A stretch of DNA of 50,905 nt, from the NCBI RefSeq assembly GCF_000347035.1, contig NZ_ANIJ01000040.1:1-50905 (forward strand), in the 5' to 3' direction. The first letter of the stretch is position 1. Each line of letters opens with the position of its first letter. Positions 35,468 through 44,477 of the stretch are shown here, one piece after another. The translations under genes and the position numbers were made by a program. Below the pieces are notes generated by a model, which saw only the letters and a program-made list of their open reading frames with translations, made no database searches and was not told the DNA's origin. Source of the DNA: Leptospira sp. B5-022 (GTDB lineage Bacteria > Spirochaetota > Leptospiria > Leptospirales > Leptospiraceae).

Positions 35468-36319
35468 ATGAAAATTTTCGTTTATGGCGGAGCAGGACAG
35501 ATCTCCGGTTCCGTAATTTCTAAACTACTGGACTTAGAACATGAAGTGTATGCGGGCACAAGAAAACCAGAAGCAGGCAAAGAAGTTCCCGGACTACATT
35601 GGGTATTTGCGGATGCAACCCAACCTACAAAAGGGGTAGAGATATTGGAAAAAGTGGAGAGAGCCTTCTTCCTTTCTCCCCCAGGATATACGGACCAATA
35701 TGCGGTATTAAACCCTTGGTTCGAAAAAGCAAAGGAGCTTTCTCTAAAAAAGGTTGTCTTGATGAGTGCCATGGGAGTGGACTTCGCTCCACCTGAAGCT
35801 CCATTCAGAAAATTGGAAATAAGTTTGGAAAACTCGGGAGTTCCTTACACGATCTTAAGGCCGAATTGGTTCATGCAGAATTTCCAAACATACTGGCTCC
35901 CCGGAATCTTAAAGGATAAGAAGATATCTTTCCCGGCAGGAAATGCCAAGACCAGCTTTATCCATACGGAGGATATATCCTCTTCCGTGGTTTCCGCGCT
36001 TTTGAACGACCAATTTAACGGAAAAGGGATCACATTGACCGGAAAAGAAGCGCTCACGCACGAAGAAGTTGCCGAAAAAATTTCCAAACATACCGGTATA
36101 AAGGTCAGTTACTCTGATATTAGTCCGGAAACATTCAAGACAAACCTTTTACAAGCGGGTGTTCCAGAAGACTATGCAAGTTTTATGGTATTCATCGCAG
36201 GTGCTTTAAAAGAAGGCCATTCTTCTCCCATACTAAATACCGTTCGGGAGATTACAGGAAAGGATCCTATCTCTTTTGATGAGTATGCAAATCAAAACAA
36301 AAAGGTTTGGTTGAATTAA
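35468..36319 (+). CDS. NmrA-like NAD(P)-binding reductase/isomerase
   Basis: The 283-residue protein begins with the Rossmann motif FVYGGAGQISGSVISKLL and contains the NmrA-type features VLMSAMGVDFAPPEAPFRKLEISLENSGVPYTILRPNWFMQN and a C-terminal region with NPxLNTVREITGKDPISFDEYANQN. The lack of an SDR YxxxK catalytic pair fits the NmrA/atypical SDR group. It may act as a quinone reductase, redox sensor or isomerase. AGGAGA precedes the ATG. The AraC-type regulator upstream is its likely controller. Confidence 0.85.
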   Translation: MKIFVYGGAGQISGSVISKLLDLEHEVYAGTRKPEAGKEVPGLHWVFADATQPTKGVEILEKVERAFFLSPPGYTDQYAVLNPWFEKAKELSLKKVVLMSAMGVDFAPPEAPFRKLEISLENSGVPYTILRPNWFMQNFQTYWLPGILKDKKISFPAGNAKTSFIHTEDISSSVVSALLNDQFNGKGITLTGKEALTHEEVAEKISKHTGIKVSYSDISPETFKTNLLQAGVPEDYASFMVFIAGALKEGHSSPILNTVREITGKDPISFDEYANQNKKVWLN

Positions 36320-36640
36320 AACCGATTTTCTTGTTCGACCTTGATCGAATCCACGGTTCGTTTAAGGTCGAGCGCTTGCAAAATCTTCAATCACCTAATC
36401 TTAAAAAGACGAATGAAGAAAATAGTACGAAAGATTTAGTGCGCTCCGCAATTTAGCATAAATTCTGAAACAAATTTGAACTGATTTTCTAATATCTCTC
36501 GTTTTCACTTCATAAAAATCTTTTTGTCGATCAAACGATCGATAAAAATCCGAAATTACAATTTCGCTGCCTGCTATTTATCCAGTATTCCGGAATCCTC
36601 TTGACATTTAGTCATTTAATCAAAATCTAACAAGTCCGAT
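36320..36640. other. Spacer with hairpin and phosphatase promoter region
   Basis: It contains a hairpin at 36335-36371 and, near 36601, a TTGACA -35-like hexamer 17 bases before AATCTA. That would put the start of transcription within a few bases of the phosphatase ATG, so I do not call it a promoter. No gene is supported. Confidence 0.45.
36335..36371 (+). terminator. Hairpin after the NmrA-like gene
   Basis: TCGACCTT pairs with AAGGTCGA and inside it CGAA pairs with TTCG, with a 3x3 internal loop. No U-tract follows (GCGCTTGC), so it may be a terminator or an operator for the next gene. Confidence 0.4.
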
Positions 36641-39619
36641 ATGGAAGCCTCCATTCTATTTTCTCATCATGCAAGCGGAGTTTTCTCCTTATTCCTTTTA
36701 ACATTCGTTCTCAGCGGATTTTTGGTGTTCAAGAAGAACAGGACCCTGCCTACATATTATTTAATTATAATGTACATGGGATATGGGATCATGTTTTTGG
36801 GATACTTTCTTTCCTATTCCATATTTCATCCAGTAGCTGCATATCATAGATACTTAACCGTTTTTGTGATCTTCGGGATCGTCGGATTTATCGGTTTCTG
36901 TTATAATTTTCCAAGAAACATTCATCCGAAAGAATCCAAGGTTGTCATTCCGTTATCCTTAGTGATCGCCTTAGCAGCCTGGATACACTTTATCGTAAAA
37001 ACCGCGGGGAAAGAGAAAATTTATCTTTTTTCTGCACACCATTATAGCTTCGATTTCGGAAAGGAAGCTAGCCTTGCCATCCTCCTTTGTTTTATCATCA
37101 GTACCGTTATTTTGATTAGAAAAACGATCCATTTCTCCCATTATTCCGGAATATTCCATAAATGGAATACTTCGGCGGATTTATTGGCTCTTCCCGCCCG
37201 CATTCTTGTAAAATCGTTTATTTTTCTGCCGCTCTATTTCATGAAACTCGCACTCCCGGCAAGAAAAGAAGGGATCGCCCTAAGGGCATTTTTACTTACC
37301 GTCACCCTAAACCTATTGAATGCTTACAATAACATACTAAATAAGTCCGGAGTTTTATCCTATGATACTTATGCGATAGCATACTTTATCCTATCGGTAA
37401 TTACGATATTTTCCATTCAAAGTGCGTATCTGAACCATTCTCCGGAACCGACAAGCTTCATGGGCAAGATACTTTCCAGCGCCGTGGTTACAGTTGTGTT
37501 AGCCTTAGGAGCGATCAGCTACATTACGTTATTCTCAACAGACAAATCCATCGAAAAAGAGGATTTAGTGGAGATGAACGCGGTCAAAACGGAAATCCGA
37601 AACGGTCACACGAACTTTCCTCCCAATGTAAGATACGTTCTATCGCGTCCGATCGGGCCGGGGATTTTCGATCATAAATATGAGATCCTTTTTTCGAAAG
37701 ACGGTTTAAACCAGACTATTCTAGAAGAAGGAGAAAAATATTATAAAACCCAACAACTCAAAGAAGGAGTAGAAAAGAATAAAAAGATCCATAAAGGAAA
37801 ATCGGAATCCGAATTAGAGACAATCACCCTTAAAGAAATGAAAGAAACGGATCTCCCTTTAAGCTCCAGGCTTTTCAGGGTCGCTGGAGATTTTTATATC
37901 CATTATGATTTTGTAATCGGACAGACCAGATACGAGGTAGGGTTCGCCTATGTAGAATTCAGACAAGTGATCCACGATGTCGCTCGTTGGTTGATACTGA
38001 TCATTTTCGGAACGACTATCTTTATATTGATAGCATTCCCTATCCTACTCAGAGTCAGCTTAATACATCCTCTCAATAATTTATTATCCGGTGTTGAGAA
38101 GGTCAACCATGGAGATCTGAACGTAAATGTTCCGATTAAAGCTATGGATGAGATCGGTTTTTTATCTCTGTCATTCAATTCGATGGTGGACTCTATCCGA
38201 GGCGCTCGGGAGCAACTGCAGGAACATGCTGACCATCTGGAAGAAAAAGTAGAAGAACGTACGAAAGAAGTTCAGGAAAAAATGGAAGAGGTCCAAAGAC
38301 TTAAGATCCAACAAGATGGGGACTACTTCTTAACTTCTCTACTTGCAAAACCGCTCTTTTATAACGCAAACAAGTCTTCCAAAGTTAACACGAACTTCAT
38401 CATCAGACAAAAGAAATATTTCGAATTCCGCAACAAACAAGGAGAACTCGGTGGAGATATCTGCTTAACCGGAAATCTCAGATTGGGAACCCCTGATAAT
38501 TATAGAAAATTTACTATGGCAATGAACGGAGACGCCATGGGAAAATCGATGCAAGGAGCGGGAGGTTCTTTGGTCATGGGGGTCGTGATGAATTCCATCA
38601 TGGCAAGATCCGCCGCTAACAAGCGAATATTAGCAAAAACTCCGGAAGAATGGTTGGCCGAAACTTATACGGAAGTCCATTCGGTATTCAAAAGTTTCGA
38701 CGGGACAATGGTAATCTCCGCGACCGTGATATTGATCGACGATGATACAGGAGAAATGTATTATTGGAATGCAGAACACCCGTTTTCGGTATTATATAGG
38801 GACGGGAAGGCATCCTTTATAGAAAATACATTAGAACTTCGTAAATTAGGATTGGACTCGGAGTTCGAATTTAAGGTGAAAAAATTCCAACTGCATCCCG
38901 GAGACCTGATCATACTCGCGTCGGACGGTAGAGACGATCTTTTACTTTCCGAACATAATAACAAGAGGGTCATAAACGAAGACGAGAATGTATTCTTAGA
39001 TGTTGTGGAAAGATCTCAAGGAGATATAAAAACGATCGAGAAGAATATCAGAAGTATCGGGGAAGTCATAGACGATCTCTCCATCCTTAGGATCGGCTTC
39101 CAAGAAGTGAACGCTCCTGCGATAGAACAGAATGAAGATCGAAACGATTTTGCTGATAAAGTAGTTCTACAAAGCCTTTATAAAGAAGGAAAAGAATTAT
39201 ACCGCAACGGAGAGGCACAAAAGGCGATCTCCATTCTACTAGACGCATACGCAACGGATAATAATAATCAAAAATTGAATAAACTACTAGGTCTGATCAG
39301 CTTTAAAGAAAAAGACTATCCTTTAGCAGTCAAAGTTTTAAGTAAATATTTGAGTCAAGACCCTGATACGGCTGAACTTTGGTATTATCTTTCCATCGCG
39401 GAAAAACGGATCGGGAACTTAGCTCAATCTTTGGAAGCGGCTATGATGGTAAACCAAATGCAGCCTATGAACGTACAAAACCTAGTCCACTTATCCGATC
39501 TAAATAGACTATTAGGAAACAGAGAAGAAGCAATCGGTTTCACAAAAACAGCGGAAGAGATAGATCCGGAAAATAAGAATATTCGTAAGTTGAAAAGATT
39601 ATTAGATATGGAATCTTGA
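36641..39619 (+). CDS. Membrane PP2C/SpoIIE phosphatase with HAMP and TPR domains (paralogue 2)
   Basis: The 992-residue protein has the same layout as paralogue 1: multiple N-terminal membrane helices (about 1-280), an extracytoplasmic segment (about 300-440), a helix (WLILIIFGTTIFILIAFPIL), HAMP (HPLNNLLSGVEKVNHGDLNV), and a coiled coil ending in QQDGDYFLTSLLAKPLF. The SpoIIE domain (about 575-825) has MNGDAMGKSMQGAGGSLVMG, LASDGRDDLL and DDLSILRIGF. TPR repeats follow (about 845-985: SLYKEGKELYRNGEAQKAISILLDAY and later units). It is not adjacent to a kinase or anti-sigma gene. Its input domain differs from paralogue 1, which suggests a different signal. Confidence 0.9.
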   Translation: MEASILFSHHASGVFSLFLLTFVLSGFLVFKKNRTLPTYYLIIMYMGYGIMFLGYFLSYSIFHPVAAYHRYLTVFVIFGIVGFIGFCYNFPRNIHPKESKVVIPLSLVIALAAWIHFIVKTAGKEKIYLFSAHHYSFDFGKEASLAILLCFIISTVILIRKTIHFSHYSGIFHKWNTSADLLALPARILVKSFIFLPLYFMKLALPARKEGIALRAFLLTVTLNLLNAYNNILNKSGVLSYDTYAIAYFILSVITIFSIQSAYLNHSPEPTSFMGKILSSAVVTVVLALGAISYITLFSTDKSIEKEDLVEMNAVKTEIRNGHTNFPPNVRYVLSRPIGPGIFDHKYEILFSKDGLNQTILEEGEKYYKTQQLKEGVEKNKKIHKGKSESELETITLKEMKETDLPLSSRLFRVAGDFYIHYDFVIGQTRYEVGFAYVEFRQVIHDVARWLILIIFGTTIFILIAFPILLRVSLIHPLNNLLSGVEKVNHGDLNVNVPIKAMDEIGFLSLSFNSMVDSIRGAREQLQEHADHLEEKVEERTKEVQEKMEEVQRLKIQQDGDYFLTSLLAKPLFYNANKSSKVNTNFIIRQKKYFEFRNKQGELGGDICLTGNLRLGTPDNYRKFTMAMNGDAMGKSMQGAGGSLVMGVVMNSIMARSAANKRILAKTPEEWLAETYTEVHSVFKSFDGTMVISATVILIDDDTGEMYYWNAEHPFSVLYRDGKASFIENTLELRKLGLDSEFEFKVKKFQLHPGDLIILASDGRDDLLLSEHNNKRVINEDENVFLDVVERSQGDIKTIEKNIRSIGEVIDDLSILRIGFQEVNAPAIEQNEDRNDFADKVVLQSLYKEGKELYRNGEAQKAISILLDAYATDNNNQKLNKLLGLISFKEKDYPLAVKVLSKYLSQDPDTAELWYYLSIAEKRIGNLAQSLEAAMMVNQMQPMNVQNLVHLSDLNRLLGNREEAIGFTKTAEEIDPENKNIRKLKRLLDMES

Positions 39620-39815
39620 ATTTTACCACATTTCATTCCATGGTTTTCTGAAAACCGCAAAAGGCATCGAAAGAAATGTCAGACACTAAAGGTAAATAAA
39701 TACGAGTCGAATCGATCTAAAAGACCTCCATGCCCCGGTAGAATCGAGATCTTTCCGGATCTAAATATTTCATGAAAACAGGGAAGAAAAACAAATTTTG
39801 AAAGAACCAAATCAG

Positions 39816-40178
39816 TTATTCCCCTCGCACGATAATGCACTCTTTTATGAAGATCCCGAATATATTTAAATGCGAATATTCAATGGAACCGATCAACTTT
39901 ATCTCGGCGCTTTGAGCTGCGTCCCTAACACTTCCACCTTTTATAAAAACGTACGCGTCCAAATAGGCAACGGAAGAAGAACATGAACGACCTTCTTTAA
40001 TTAACCTTGCCTGGCCGATTATATTCGAATTTTGGTCCGGGCGAGAAGGATAGAATAAATTAGATTCTCCTCGGGAAGTGTGTTTGGCGCTAATGATTAA
40101 AGCGCTATAGGGAACTCTATATTCCGGAAAACAGGAGCAAAATAAAAGAAGGACTAAGAAAAAAACGGGAATCCTCAT
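39816..40178 (-). CDS. TRL-like lipoprotein, third of three
   Basis: The 120-residue product has a lipoprotein signal (FFLVLLLFCSC). The mature part contains GSCSSSVAYLDAYVFIKGGSVRDAAQSAEIKLIGSIEYS and ends in KECIIVRGE, in the TRL-like (PF13146-type) pattern of an early cysteine, a short repeat core and a closing Cys-x-I-V-x-G-E. GGAG precedes the ATG three bases after the preceding gene's stop. It is last in the four-gene minus-strand operon 39816-41665. Confidence 0.78.
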   Translation of the reverse strand: MRIPVFFLVLLLFCSCFPEYRVPYSALIISAKHTSRGESNLFYPSRPDQNSNIIGQARLIKEGRSCSSSVAYLDAYVFIKGGSVRDAAQSAEIKLIGSIEYSHLNIFGIFIKECIIVRGE

Positions 40179-40181
40179 AAA

Positions 40182-40544
40182 TTATTCTCCATACACATAC
40201 GTACAATATCGTCCGTAGAAGATGAAAAAATCCGTCACACTATGATCTATATATGATATTTTTGTGATCAATTCTCTCCAAGCAATGGATCCCGCTGCCG
40301 CATCTCCCCAAGAATAGATCCTAAAAATATGATGTACACATCCTTTCCCGAATCTGAGAGGACGAACCGTATTCTGAGGATTAAAATCACCGTCGAAAGA
40401 TACACTATTATATAGAAGCCCGGGGATCGGACGATAAGAATCTCCTAAACTCATACAGTTTAATCCGAGAAAGAAGGGAAGTAACACGAACAAAACTTTA
40501 AAAGATGTTCCGACAGAATTTTTGTAAAAAACTCCAGGATCCAT
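40182..40544 (-). CDS. TRL-like lipoprotein, second of three
   Basis: I place the start at 40544: GGGAG lies eight bases upstream and the ATG follows the preceding gene's stop by two bases. The longer open frame to 40571 would overlap that gene. The product has a hydrophobic segment (FKVLFVLLPFFLGLNC) ending in a lipobox cysteine, and a TRL-like C-terminus: KGCVHHIFRIYSWGDAAAGSIAWRELITKISYIDHS, with YGRYCTYVYGE at the end. The function of the family is unknown. Confidence 0.78.
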   Translation of the reverse strand: MDPGVFYKNSVGTSFKVLFVLLPFFLGLNCMSLGDSYRPIPGLLYNSVSFDGDFNPQNTVRPLRFGKGCVHHIFRIYSWGDAAAGSIAWRELITKISYIDHSVTDFFIFYGRYCTYVYGE

Positions 40545-40546
40545 AC

Positions 40547-40834
40547 TCAATCTCCCGTTAAGATCAAACAATGACGTCTAAAAAAAATAAAAAAGAAAGA
40601 AGAGACTTCAATTTCAATGGAATGGATCCGAGAGATCTCTCCCTGTCGTTTCGCTTCCGTTATACTCGCATCTCCGGCGGAAACCAAAAATAGAAAATTA
40701 TATGCGCACACTTTTGCACTTTTTAAACCTTCCACATTTCCGATTTTCCCTGGGATCTTTTCCTGACGATAGACGATACCTTTACAAGTATATAAAGCAA
40801 ATACCGTAAAAATAGAAAATAAAATTCGATTCAA
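40547..40834 (-). CDS. TRL-like lipoprotein, first of three
   Basis: The 95-residue product starts at TTG, since no ATG is available between the preceding stop and the signal. The signal is FSIFTVFALYTC with a lipobox cysteine. The C-terminal part reads AKVCAYNFLFLVSAGDASITEAKRQGEISRIHSIEIE and RRHCLILTGD, matching the TRL-like family (GDASI, alternating small residues, closing Cys-x-x-x-x-G-D/E). It lies six bases after the barrel gene's stop. Confidence 0.78.
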   Translation of the reverse strand: MNRILFSIFTVFALYTCKGIVYRQEKIPGKIGNVEGLKSAKVCAYNFLFLVSAGDASITEAKRQGEISRIHSIEIEVSSFFFIFFRRHCLILTGD

Positions 40835-40840
40835 GCAGGT

Positions 40841-41665
40841 TTACCTTTCGGAATATTTAGCAATATTTTCGAAATTGAATAAAAATCCCATTTGGATCTG
40901 AACGGATTCCAAAGTAGTATTTCCGATAATATCCGATTTAAGCCATTTTTTTTGACCCGAAATTTCCAATTGTAAGCCGAACTCAGGCGTTAAGAAAAAA
41001 TTTACACCTGCTCCCGCTCTCGCACCGTATCCCGTTCCTGTGGAAGTAATCGGTTCGAATACGGAACTCGGATGTATATTTCTCGAACTGGTCGAATATT
41101 GAACAAGCCCGGCTTCCAAATTTATGAAGGGATCTACCCTAGATCTAGATACTGGATGGAAGGAAACTACCAAAGAATACATTACATCATTATAAAATCT
41201 TTTAGTATAGGGAAAAGCCTCTACGTATGTCGGGTTCGGTTGGCTTGAGGATAAACGGGGAAGATCTAAATATTCCCTATTATTAGTCGCATCCATGGAG
41301 AAAGAACTAGCCGCAAATCCCAATCCGATCTTATCAGTAACTCCATATTCGAAAAAAAACCGAAAAGAAGTCGGAGTGGAAAATTGAGAATTAGGAAGGC
41401 CCAACGGAGGAGAAACGTCCTGACCAAGAAGACGAAGAGGAGTCTGACCGGAAGTTGTCTCCGTTTTCAGATTTTTTTGTATCTCTTTTTCTCTCGAGAT
41501 GATGCTTCCTCCCGTATGGAAAGAATTTCCGGTAGTGCCCGAAAGAAGAAAGATCCCTTTATAAAATCCGTAAGGATGCTCCGCTTGTCCTGGATTCGGT
41601 TCCGCTAATAAAAACACAGGGATAAAATATAAAAATAGATAGAAGAAAGAACGAAAACTTAGCAT
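40841..41665 (-). CDS. Outer-membrane beta-barrel protein
   Basis: The 274-residue product has a cleavable signal (FFYLFLYFIPVFLLAEP). The mature part shows alternating beta strands typical of a small outer-membrane barrel: SFRFFFEYGVTDKIGLGFAASSFSMDAT, YNDVMYSLVVSFHP, PFINLEAGLVQYST, TGYGARAGAGVNFFLTPEFGLQLEISGQKKW, and a last strand near VQIQMGFLFNFE. No TonB plug is present. It is the first gene of an operon with three TRL-like lipoproteins, which suggests a shared envelope complex. Confidence 0.8.
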   Translation of the reverse strand: MLSFRSFFYLFLYFIPVFLLAEPNPGQAEHPYGFYKGIFLLSGTTGNSFHTGGSIISREKEIQKNLKTETTSGQTPLRLLGQDVSPPLGLPNSQFSTPTSFRFFFEYGVTDKIGLGFAASSFSMDATNNREYLDLPRLSSSQPNPTYVEAFPYTKRFYNDVMYSLVVSFHPVSRSRVDPFINLEAGLVQYSTSSRNIHPSSVFEPITSTGTGYGARAGAGVNFFLTPEFGLQLEISGQKKWLKSDIIGNTTLESVQIQMGFLFNFENIAKYSER

Positions 41666-42049
41666 CCAAAGCCTGCCCGATTAAGTTTAGCTACGGAAGC
41701 TATACATTCTTTCCCCAATTGGGCCAGAAAAAAGTTATTCAGATCGGAATTTTTTACGGTTTTTTGACCAGAATGGGGTTCGTTAGCCGTTTTGCGAAAT
41801 TATTTTCGCGAAAATCAGGATGAAAATCCTATTTTGAGCAAAAAACAACCTTCGATTTGAGATCAATGTACAAAGTAGAAAATTCGAATTTTCTTCCTGG
41901 GATTAAAAGTGCGGAAGAGAAAAATTGTTTTACAGGATATTTAGAAAATACGCTTTCATCGAGATAGTTAGAAAGTAATCGGAAGAAAGCGTACGATAAT
42001 TATTCTAGAACATCCTCATTCAATGCGAAATTTTCGACAGCAGCTGAAA
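41666..42049. other. Non-coding spacer
   Basis: About 380 bases upstream of the barrel operon and downstream of the ankyrin gene (both minus). A small GCGAAA/TTTCGC hairpin lies at 41794-41809. The rest is AT-rich with no supported gene. Confidence 0.5.
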
Positions 42050-42520
42050 TTACATTAAATATCTCTTGCCTAAATTATCTCTTTTTTCCGTGTCTGCGCC
42101 ATTGGAAATCAGAAGTTCGGTAATTTCAGAGAGACCGTCGTAACTATAAGAAATATGTAATGGAGTCACTCCTTTCGGATCGGCAACATTCGGATCCGCC
42201 CCATGCTCCAACAATATCTGAACAGGCTCCAACTTACCGTTTTCCACCGCTTTATGAATTGGGAAAATCCCGTTTCCATCCGGAAGGTTCGGGTCCAGGC
42301 CTACGTTCAGCAAAGTTTCCAAATAAAACGGATCTTGGATCTCGGATGCGCAAAAACCCAAAAGCCCTTTAGTACATTCTTTCAGCTCGCCATTGTTGGG
42401 AATAAGATCCAAAATTTTTCTGAAACCTTGTTTGTCTCCGGTTTGGATCTTAGAGAATAATTCTTTTCCCCTTTGTGTCGCCTTGTAATTTTCCATCCAA
42501 TTTTTAATCCAATCTAACAT
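42050..42520 (-). CDS. Ankyrin-repeat protein
   Basis: The 156-residue cytoplasmic protein has an N-terminal helical part and two to three ankyrin repeats: NGIFPIHKAVENGKLEPVQILLEHGADPN, KGVTPLHISYSYDGLSEITELLISNGADTE, and an earlier partial unit (LNVGLDPNLPDG). It has no signal peptide. Such proteins bind other proteins; no partner is indicated. It follows the hydrolase operon by 60 bases on the same strand but has no strong ribosome site. Confidence 0.85.
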   Translation of the reverse strand: MLDWIKNWMENYKATQRGKELFSKIQTGDKQGFRKILDLIPNNGELKECTKGLLGFCASEIQDPFYLETLLNVGLDPNLPDGNGIFPIHKAVENGKLEPVQILLEHGADPNVADPKGVTPLHISYSYDGLSEITELLISNGADTEKRDNLGKRYLM

Positions 42521-42580
42521 ATAATTTCCCGATCTATATTTAGAAAATAGACTGTTCGTATCCGGATTTTGATCTTATCT

Positions 42581-43471
42581 TCACGGAGAATCCAGAAAAT
42601 CTTGTATCAAGGCGGATGTCAATTCAGGATATCGATCCTTTCCTTGGGACATGATAGCTTCTCCTAAATAATCACCATGCCCGCCAGGTAAGACCAAAAG
42701 CCTTGCCTTGGGAATCATCCGGACCATCTCAACCGCATGCTCCAATTTTGGAACATCTCTATCCCCGAGTAGGATCAAAGTAGGAATTCCGACAGTTCTT
42801 ATTTCTTTATCGCTAAGATCTTTGAAGTTACGCATTCTAGCAGCATCTTTCTCGTACATCGTATACAATTTTTGAGGGTCCGGATTAACTTTTAGAAAGG
42901 CCTCCTTAAGGGCCTGAGGCATATTCTCGAAAGTTGCGTTCTTCATAAAATTCCAAAACATAGGATAAGCTCCGTTTCTCTTTGTAATGGAAGAGGCAAA
43001 TACAAGTTTGCGCACAAGTTTCGGATATTTTATCGCTATTTGTAAAGCCACGCTTGCACCGTTACTAAACCCGAAAATATCCGCCTGTTCAACTTTAAGA
43101 AATTTGAGAAGAGCGACTACATCTTCCGCAGAAGTATCAAAACTGACTGGAGCATTTCTATCGGTTGTTCTTCCATGACCCTGCTCATCCAAAGCGATTA
43201 CCTTTCGATTTTGAGCGAAAATCGGAAGAATTCTACTATAAGTCACTTCTATCGTTGAACCACCGCCATTCAGCAGGACTAGAGGGATTCCATCCTTTTC
43301 GCCATGGATCTCGTAATACATCTGGATACCTCTGATCGGAGCCAGACCTTTTTCAATAGGTTCAGATCCTATCTTAGGAGGAGTCTCCCGGAGTTGAAAC
43401 GGCCTACTAACCGAACAAGCTGCCAGAAAAAACAGTATAAAAACATAATGTATTAAATTATAAACTTTCAT
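42581..43471 (-). CDS. Alpha/beta-hydrolase lipoprotein
   Basis: The 296-residue enzyme has a lipoprotein signal (FILFFLAAC). The fold motifs are present: the oxyanion-type LLNGGGST near residue 70, ALDEQGHGRT, the nucleophile elbow GFSNG (Ser136), the acid in LLGDRDVPK, and the catalytic histidine in LPGGHGDYLG. It may hydrolyse an ester or amide in the periplasm. It is third in the operon ArsR-AHSA1-hydrolase, 11 bases after the AHSA1 gene, so it responds to the same regulator. Confidence 0.88.
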   Translation of the reverse strand: MKVYNLIHYVFILFFLAACSVSRPFQLRETPPKIGSEPIEKGLAPIRGIQMYYEIHGEKDGIPLVLLNGGGSTIEVTYSRILPIFAQNRKVIALDEQGHGRTTDRNAPVSFDTSAEDVVALLKFLKVEQADIFGFSNGASVALQIAIKYPKLVRKLVFASSITKRNGAYPMFWNFMKNATFENMPQALKEAFLKVNPDPQKLYTMYEKDAARMRNFKDLSDKEIRTVGIPTLILLGDRDVPKLEHAVEMVRMIPKARLLVLPGGHGDYLGEAIMSQGKDRYPELTSALIQDFLDSP

Positions 43472-43482
43472 CTTAGTACACC

Positions 43483-43959
43483 TTATTTTACTTTTTCAAG
43501 ATAATCGGTTAATCTTATCAAATGTGCTAAGGTTCCTTCTCTTCTGGAAGCCATACCTTCCCGACCAAAGGTCCCGTCTAAAAATGCAACCTGTTCCGTA
43601 AACGTGAGTTTCGTATCAGAAGAATCTACTTTTTCGATCTCCACGGAAGCGATGGATACTGAATGGATCTTTCCGCTCAAGATCATATCATACGTGAAAA
43701 CGATCCTTTGGTTCTCGATTAGATCGGAAAACCTAGCTTTGTATAAGGTTTCCCTTCCGTTAGGAAAACGACCATGTAGAGTTTCTTCTCCCCCCACGCG
43801 AAAATCCAATTTTCTCTGTACTACCGACCATTCACCTGGTCCAATGAACCAGTTTGATTTTGCTTCCACATTACTCCATGCGGAATACACGGACTCCGGG
43901 GAGGATTGATACACTCTTTCTATACTAAAAATTTCGTGAGCAACTTTCAATTTTTCCAT
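43483..43959 (-). CDS. AHSA1/SRPBCC-domain protein
   Basis: The 158-residue protein has the AHSA1-type START-like pattern: FSIERVYQSSPESVYSAWSNVEAKSNWFIGPGEW at the start, DFRVGGEETLHGRFPNG in the middle, and FTEQVAFLDGTFGREGMASRREGT with a closing helix. These cavities bind hydrophobic ligands or partner proteins. Pairing with an ArsR-type regulator, as here (six-base gap), is very common. The ligand is unknown. Confidence 0.9.
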   Translation of the reverse strand: MEKLKVAHEIFSIERVYQSSPESVYSAWSNVEAKSNWFIGPGEWSVVQRKLDFRVGGEETLHGRFPNGRETLYKARFSDLIENQRIVFTYDMILSGKIHSVSIASVEIEKVDSSDTKLTFTEQVAFLDGTFGREGMASRREGTLAHLIRLTDYLEKVK

Positions 43960-43965
43960 GATTCC

Positions 43966-44301
43966 TTACTTCTTTTCCTTCTCCTTTTTTTCTAAAAATT
44001 CTCCCAATCGATCCAAATTTCTTTCCCAGAATTTTCTGCGCTGGTAGACCCAGTTTTCGATCAGCTCCAATGAATTCGTTTCAACCTTACAAGAACGCAC
44101 CCGACCTATTTTTTGCGTTTTGATCAAACCGCTTTCTTCCAATATTTGTATATGCTGCACAACCGCAGCCAAGCTCATGGATAAGGGACTGGCAAGCTCG
44201 CTTACAGAAGCTGGCTTCTTAGTTAATCTTTCTACTATATCACGGCGAGTTGGATCTGACAAAGCATAGAAGATCCTGTCCAAAGATGAATTGTTAAGCA
44301 T
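43966..44301 (-). CDS. ArsR-family transcriptional regulator
   Basis: The 111-residue winged-helix protein contains LDRIFYALSDPTRRDIVERLTKKPASVSELASPLSMSLAAVVQHIQILEESGLIKTQKIGRVRSC, the ArsR/SmtB-type helix-turn-helix seen in the AHSA1-linked subgroup. No metal-binding cysteine pair is evident. Two near-identical 20-bp sites, one spanning its start codon (44294-44313) and one upstream (44333-44352), suggest that it represses its own operon. Confidence 0.93.
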   Translation of the reverse strand: MLNNSSLDRIFYALSDPTRRDIVERLTKKPASVSELASPLSMSLAAVVQHIQILEESGLIKTQKIGRVRSCKVETNSLELIENWVYQRRKFWERNLDRLGEFLEKKEKEKK

Positions 44302-44313
44302 TTACTTGAGTAT
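44294..44313. promoter_or_regulatory. ArsR operator candidate 1
   Basis: TTAAGCATTTACTTGAGTAT spans the ArsR start codon. It differs at two positions from the copy 39 bp upstream, and its TTAAG/CTTGA ends form a near-inverted repeat. Confidence 0.6.
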
Positions 44314-44332
44314 AAGCTATCCATCGAAATAG

Positions 44333-44352
44333 TCAAGCGTTTACTTGAGTAT
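44333..44352. promoter_or_regulatory. ArsR operator candidate 2
   Basis: TCAAGCGTTTACTTGAGTAT contains a perfect TCAAG/CTTGA inverted repeat with a 6-bp spacer. It matches site 1 at 18 of 20 positions, 39 bp away, about four helical turns. Confidence 0.6.
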
Positions 44353-44477
44353 TTTAAAGCATTTCAAAGGCGAAATTCTCAACCGATCTCCCTTTTTGAA
44401 GTGACCGTAGGACCGCAAACAGGCTTGATGTTTTAGAAGATAGATCATATTCGAGCGTTCGAAGGCAAATTTTATAA

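Noticed and set aside
36601..36629. TTGACA/AATCTA promoter before the second phosphatase
   Set aside because: The implied start of transcription would fall within a few bases of the start codon and the -10 match is poor.
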